The notes beneath the pieces were generated by a model, which saw only the letters and a list, made by a program, of their open reading frames with translations, was not told the origin of the DNA and made no database searches. A DNA stretch of 64,000 nt. It comes from Glycomyces terrestris. Its GTDB lineage: Bacteria; Actinomycetota; Actinomycetes; Mycobacteriales; Micromonosporaceae. Shown here piece after piece: positions 60,746-64,000 of the stretch (the first letter of the stretch is position 1; each line of letters opens with the position of its first letter). The DNA is taken from the NCBI RefSeq assembly GCF_003933745.1, contig NZ_RSEB01000003.1:372001-436000 (forward strand), in the 5' to 3' direction. Both the position numbers and the translations under genes were made by a program.

Positions 60746-62094
60746 GCCTCCTTGGCCGCCTGCCGGCCGCTGTCGATCGGGTCGCCGCCGGCGTGCGCGG
60801 CCGCTATGGTCGCGTCGCCGTCGCCGAGCCCGCGGGCCTGCGCTTCGCGGCGGGCCTCCTTGAAGCGGTTGAGGGCGCGCACCGTGCCGTTGACGATCGC
60901 CAGGAGCGGCACGGCGACGAGCGCGCCGATGATGCCCCACACGAAGCCGCCCGCGGTGACGGCGAGGACGATCGCGAGGGGGTGGAGCTTGACGGCGCGG
61001 CTCATGAGGAACGGCTGGAGCAGGTTCGACTCGAGCTGCTGCACGGCCAGGACGATGCCGAGGACGATGAGCGCGTTGACGAGTCCGTTCTCGGTGCCGA
61101 CGAGCGCGACGACGACGGCGACCGCGCCCGAGACGGTGGCGCCGATGATCGGGATGAACGCGCCGAGGAACACGAGGGTGGTGAGCGGCAGCCACAGCGG
61201 GATGTCGAGCAGCCACAGGCCGAGGCCGATGAAGATCGCGTCCACGGCGGCGACGACCACGATGGTGCGCATGTACTGGACGAGCGTCGACCAGCCGGCG
61301 CCGCCGGCGTACCGCATCGACTCGGTCGCCGGGCGCGGGAGCCAGCCGGTGAGGAAGGTCCAGATGCGGCGGCCGTCGCGGATGAAGAAGTAGGTGGTGA
61401 ACAGGACCAGGAACAGGCCGGTGACGAAGTTGCCGAGGCCGGAGGCGGTGGACCCGGCGACGTCGAGTCCGGTCTGGACGATGGTCTGCTGGTTCTCGCT
61501 GTACCAGTTGGTGATGTTGCCCTGGATCTCGGCGAGGACCTCGGCGACGTCGGCGCCGTCGAGGCCCCACGGGCCGGACTCGAGCCAGTCCTGGGCGTCG
61601 CGCAGGCCGGTGACGATCGAGGCGTAGAAGTCGGGGATGCCGACGATGAACTGCTGGATGACGAACGTGATGATCGCGCCGACGGCGGCGAGGCCGGCGA
61701 CGACCACGAGGATCGACGCGAGGGACTTGTTCCAGCCGTGGCGGATCAGCCAGCCCGCGACGGGCTCGAGCATGGCGGCGAGCAGGAAGGAGATGACGAC
61801 CGGGATGACGACCATGGTGACCTGGCTGAGCAGGTACAGGACCACGGCCAGGAGCGCCCCGATGATGAGCAGCCGCCACGACCACGCCGCGCCGACGATG
61901 AGGCCGGTCGGGACGTAGCGGCGCTCGGGGTGCTCGGCGTCGGCGGGGGCGAGGTCCTCGGGGGGCACGTCGCCGCCTGCGTCGACCTCGGGGACGTCGT
62001 CGGGCCCGGCGAGCGCCCGCTCGGCGACCGGGTTGACCCGCATGCCGACCCACAGCTGTCTGGCCCGGGCGGTCGTACGGCGGAATCGGCTCAC
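60742..62094 (-). CDS. AI-2E family transporter (TqsA/YdiK-like permease)
   Basis: 450 residues from a GTG at 62094, with GGGAGAG upstream. An N-terminal cytoplasmic tail of 65 residues is followed by about eight transmembrane helices in the UPF0118/AI-2E exporter fold (LLAAMLEPVAGWLIRHG, GLFLVLFTTYFFIRDGRRIWTFL, VFLGAFIPIIGATVSGAVAVVVAL). These export small molecules or ions, with some acting as Na+/H+ exchangers; substrate unassigned. ATGA overlap with dinG. Confidence 0.9.
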   Translation of the reverse strand: MSRFRRTTARARQLWVGMRVNPVAERALAGPDDVPEVDAGGDVPPEDLAPADAEHPERRYVPTGLIVGAAWSWRLLIIGALLAVVLYLLSQVTMVVIPVVISFLLAAMLEPVAGWLIRHGWNKSLASILVVVAGLAAVGAIITFVIQQFIVGIPDFYASIVTGLRDAQDWLESGPWGLDGADVAEVLAEIQGNITNWYSENQQTIVQTGLDVAGSTASGLGNFVTGLFLVLFTTYFFIRDGRRIWTFLTGWLPRPATESMRYAGGAGWSTLVQYMRTIVVVAAVDAIFIGLGLWLLDIPLWLPLTTLVFLGAFIPIIGATVSGAVAVVVALVGTENGLVNALIVLGIVLAVQQLESNLLQPFLMSRAVKLHPLAIVLAVTAGGFVWGIIGALVAVPLLAIVNGTVRALNRFKEARREAQARGLGDGDATIAAAHAGGDPIDSGRQAAKEA

Positions 62095-62486
62095 GGTCTC
62101 TCCCAAAGACGCGGGTGCAACGTCACCACGTACCGTACCGGTTCGGTGCGACCATCCCCATCCAGCCAGCACCACCGAGACCGGGCCCGCAGGCGGCACC
62201 GACCTCACGTTGTCGCACCCGCCGGGCACCCTTGTGCCGGGGGCCCAGCGGCGCGACACACGAGCCCGCGGGGGGCGGACCGGCCCGGCCGCCTCATGTT
62301 TCCTCCGGCTTACTCTCGCGCGCCGCTTCCGAATCTGCGGACACCGAAGTGTCGGCGGCCTCGGGCAGTCTTGAAGCGGGGTCCCCCGATGCCGACACAC
62401 CCGGGCTCGGGGACGGGACGTTCCGGGCGTGAGTCCCGCCGCTCGCGGTGCGGGCCGGGCCCCGACTGGCGGTAGGGTGGGGCGCT
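62095..62486. other. 392-bp divergent intergenic region
   Basis: Lies between the AI-2E-family permease (minus) and the GroES-like operon (plus) and must carry both promoters. I see no clear -35/-10 pair, dyad or gene. Open frames here are antisense shadows of the GroES-like gene or lack a ribosome site. Confidence 0.45.
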
Positions 62487-62825
62487 GTGACCGATACTCC
62501 GTTGGACTCGACGACCGGCCTCCCCGTGCGCCTGCTGCACGACCGCCTCCTCGTCCGGGAGGACGCCGACTCCGAGCGCCGCTCGGCCGCCGGGATCGTC
62601 ATCCCCGCCACCGCCCAGATGGGCCGGCGCCTGCACTGGGCCGAGGCCGTGGGCGTCGGACCGCTCGTCCGCTCCGTCGAGAACGGCGACCGCGTCCTCT
62701 TCGACCCCGAGGACAAGGCCGAGGTCGAGATCCAGGGCCGCACCTACATCCTCCTGCGCGAACGCGACATCCATGCCGTCGCGGCCAAGCGCGTCGACAA
62801 CGACGGCACGGGGCTCTACCTCTGA
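62487..62825 (+). CDS. GroES-like (Cpn10 fold) protein
   Basis: 112 residues from a GTG at 62487, with GGTGGGG nearby. Cpn10-type core: LLHDRLLVREDADSERR, the mobile-loop-like stretch SAAGIVIPATAQMGRR, and GDRVLFDPEDKAEVEIQGRTYILLRERDIHAV, which follow GroES (KPLxDRVLV, GGIVLP, GDxVLFxKYxGTEV, YLIMRESDILAI). It has an extra 15-residue N-terminus and a tail. True groES is expected elsewhere; this may be a divergent paralogue. It overlaps tyrA by one base. Confidence 0.8.
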   Translation: MTDTPLDSTTGLPVRLLHDRLLVREDADSERRSAAGIVIPATAQMGRRLHWAEAVGVGPLVRSVENGDRVLFDPEDKAEVEIQGRTYILLRERDIHAVAAKRVDNDGTGLYL

Positions 62826-63769
62826 TGCGCGTCGCGGTCGCCGGGCTCGGCCTCATCGGCGGCTCCGCCGCGCTCGCCCTCGCCGAGGCCGGCCACGACG
62901 TGATCGGCCACGACCCCGACCCCGCGACCCGCGCGGCCGCCGCCGCGCACGTGCCCGTCGCCGCCGACCCGGCCGACCTGCTCGACACTGACGTGGCGGT
63001 CGTCGCCGCGCCCATGGGACGCCTCGCCGCAGTCGCCGCCGAGACGTTCCCGGCCGGCCGCTACCGCGGCCTGGTCACCGACGTCGCCTCCGTCAAGGGC
63101 GCGGCCGCCGCGGCCTTCGCCGCGCATCCGCGCTTCGTCGGCGGACATCCCATGGCCGGCAAGGAGACCGCCGGGTTCTCCAGCGCCGAGCCGGGCCTGT
63201 TCCGCGACCGCGTCTGGGTCCTGTGCCTCGAGGACGGGACTGCGCTGGACGACTGGCTGCTGCTCGCGCGCCTGTGGACCTCGATCGGCGCGCGCGTCGT
63301 CCCGGCCACCGCCGCCGACCACGACCGCGCCGCGGCCCGGATCTCCCACCTCGAGCACCTGGTCGCCGCCGCGCTCGTCCTCACCGCCGACGACCCGCTG
63401 TCGCGGTCGCTCGCGGCCGGGTCGTTCCGGGACGGCACCCGCGTCGCGGCGAGCCCGACGCAGCTGTTCGCGGGGATGGTCGAGGGGAACCGCGAGATGC
63501 TCGCGGCGGCGCTCGACGACCTCGGCGCCGAGCTGGGCGCCGCCCGCCTCCACCTCGAGGAGCACGCCCGGCGCCCGGAGGCGGTCGCCGACTGGTTCGA
63601 CCGGGCCCGCGCGCTCCGCGCGGCCTGGCCGCCCGAGCCCGGGGAGACGGAGCGCGTGCCGCTCGCGCACGGCGCGCTGCTGGACCTGGGCAGGGCCGGA
63701 GGCTGGATCGAAGCGGTCGAAAGTGAGGTCGCGGTCGGCCGCTTGCCTCGCGTACAGTCCACTTCATGA
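62825..63769 (+). CDS. tyrA: prephenate dehydrogenase
   Basis: 314 residues. NAD-dependent oxidative decarboxylation of prephenate (or arogenate) in tyrosine synthesis. N-terminal Rossmann GLGLIGGSAALALAEAGHDV (about 7-26), central HPMAGKETAG near 107-116, and the C-terminal helical dimer domain; no ACT domain at the end. Its ATG shares one base with the GroES-like stop, and it overlaps the DUF885 gene by 4 bp, so the three are co-translated. Confidence 0.92.
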   Translation: MRVAVAGLGLIGGSAALALAEAGHDVIGHDPDPATRAAAAAHVPVAADPADLLDTDVAVVAAPMGRLAAVAAETFPAGRYRGLVTDVASVKGAAAAAFAAHPRFVGGHPMAGKETAGFSSAEPGLFRDRVWVLCLEDGTALDDWLLLARLWTSIGARVVPATAADHDRAAARISHLEHLVAAALVLTADDPLSRSLAAGSFRDGTRVAASPTQLFAGMVEGNREMLAAALDDLGAELGAARLHLEEHARRPEAVADWFDRARALRAAWPPEPGETERVPLAHGALLDLGRAGGWIEAVESEVAVGRLPRVQSTS

Positions 63770-64000
63770 GAAGAATCGATCAGATCGCCGACAAGTACGT
63801 CGAGGACGCCATCGCCCTCAGTCCGCTGTTCGCCACCTCCATGGGCGTCTCCGGCCACGACCATGAGATCGACGACCTCTCGCCCGCGGGGCTCGAAGCG
63901 CAGGCCGCGCTCAACCGCCAGGCGATCGCCGACCTGGAGGCCGCCGAGCCGGCCGACGAGCGCGAGCGCGTCGCCAAGGACGCCATCCTGGAGCGGCTGC
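63766..64000 (+). CDS. DUF885 protein, N-terminal part (cut by window edge)
   Basis: First 78 residues of a DUF885 protein: MRRIDQIADKYVEDAIALSPLFATSMGVSGHDHEIDDLSPAGLEA. DUF885 proteins are large (about 550 residues) and related to zinc-dependent peptidases with a GXXHE-type motif further on, which is off the window. ATG 63766 overlaps the tyrA stop (ATGA). Confidence 0.85.
   Translation, partial: MRRIDQIADKYVEDAIALSPLFATSMGVSGHDHEIDDLSPAGLEAQAALNRQAIADLEAAEPADERERVAKDAILERL

Noticed and set aside
62294..62743. Antisense frame of 149 codons over the GroES-like gene.
   Set aside because: Ser/Arg/Thr-rich, without motif or ribosome site, and antisense to a clear Cpn10-fold gene.

Overview
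This window comes from the chromosome of a high-GC actinobacterium. The evidence is pervasive G/C third positions, a mycothiol synthase (MshD), type VII (ESX/WXG100-like) secretion substrates, a GGM-tailed GroEL controlled by CIRCE operators, an ECF42-type sigma factor with a DGPF partner, and a CebR-like box at a secreted cellulase. A soil or plant-associated mycelial actinomycete of the Glycomyces/Stackebrandtia type fits, but the genus is inference only. No phage, transposase, CRISPR array or rRNA was seen.

Layout. 1-4.6 kb: a CDC48-like AAA ATPase (cut by the left edge), a 66-residue protein and a membrane-anchored beta-helix protein. 4.7-6.7 kb: a lone groEL with two CIRCE operators and a strong terminator. 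6.8-13.4 kb: membrane proteins, a POT peptide transporter, a phosphoesterase, a GNAT, a VOC protein and small conserved proteins. 13.9-16.0 kb: first type VII substrate module. 16.0-19.1 kb: secreted proteins (beta-propeller, FG-GAP). 19.1-23.9 kb: two translationally coupled, homologous glycosyltransferases, the first a GT2-GT4 fusion. 24-28.4 kb: DUF4287 protein, cupin, sulfotransferase, and a divergent aldo/keto reductase / flavin monooxygenase pair. 28.4-31.3 kb: second type VII substrate module, flanked by two YbaB-like genes.

31.8-46.3 kb is a regulator-rich stretch. It holds four TetR genes, cspA, the ECF42-DGPF pair, an NmrA-like reductase, a leaderless TetR / FAD monooxygenase operon, CBM2-GH5 cellulase, an ArsR-AHSA1 pair, a NarL-type two-component system and a CPBP protease. 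46.2-51.6 kb is a metal and cell-envelope block: a CPH-type copper ATPase with a His-rich tail and CsoR-like operator, then a BlaI-M56 repressor/protease pair whose operator recurs in front of a thioredoxin-fold / NlpC-P60 operon. 51.6-55 kb: PadR with a divergent membrane gene, tRNA-Ser(GCU), a CPBP protein, a FhuF-like iron reductase behind an iron-box-like dyad, and tRNA-Ser(UGA). 55-64 kb: mshD, Nudix, the pit/DUF47 phosphate operon with a PHO-box-like site, dinG coupled to an AI-2E-family permease, and a tight GroES-like / tyrA / DUF885 operon cut by the right edge.

Most genes sit in short operons with 1-8 nt overlaps. Regulators lie next to their likely targets, and many divergent gaps carry clear dyads. 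Three convergent pairs overlap at their 3' ends by 26-48 bp.
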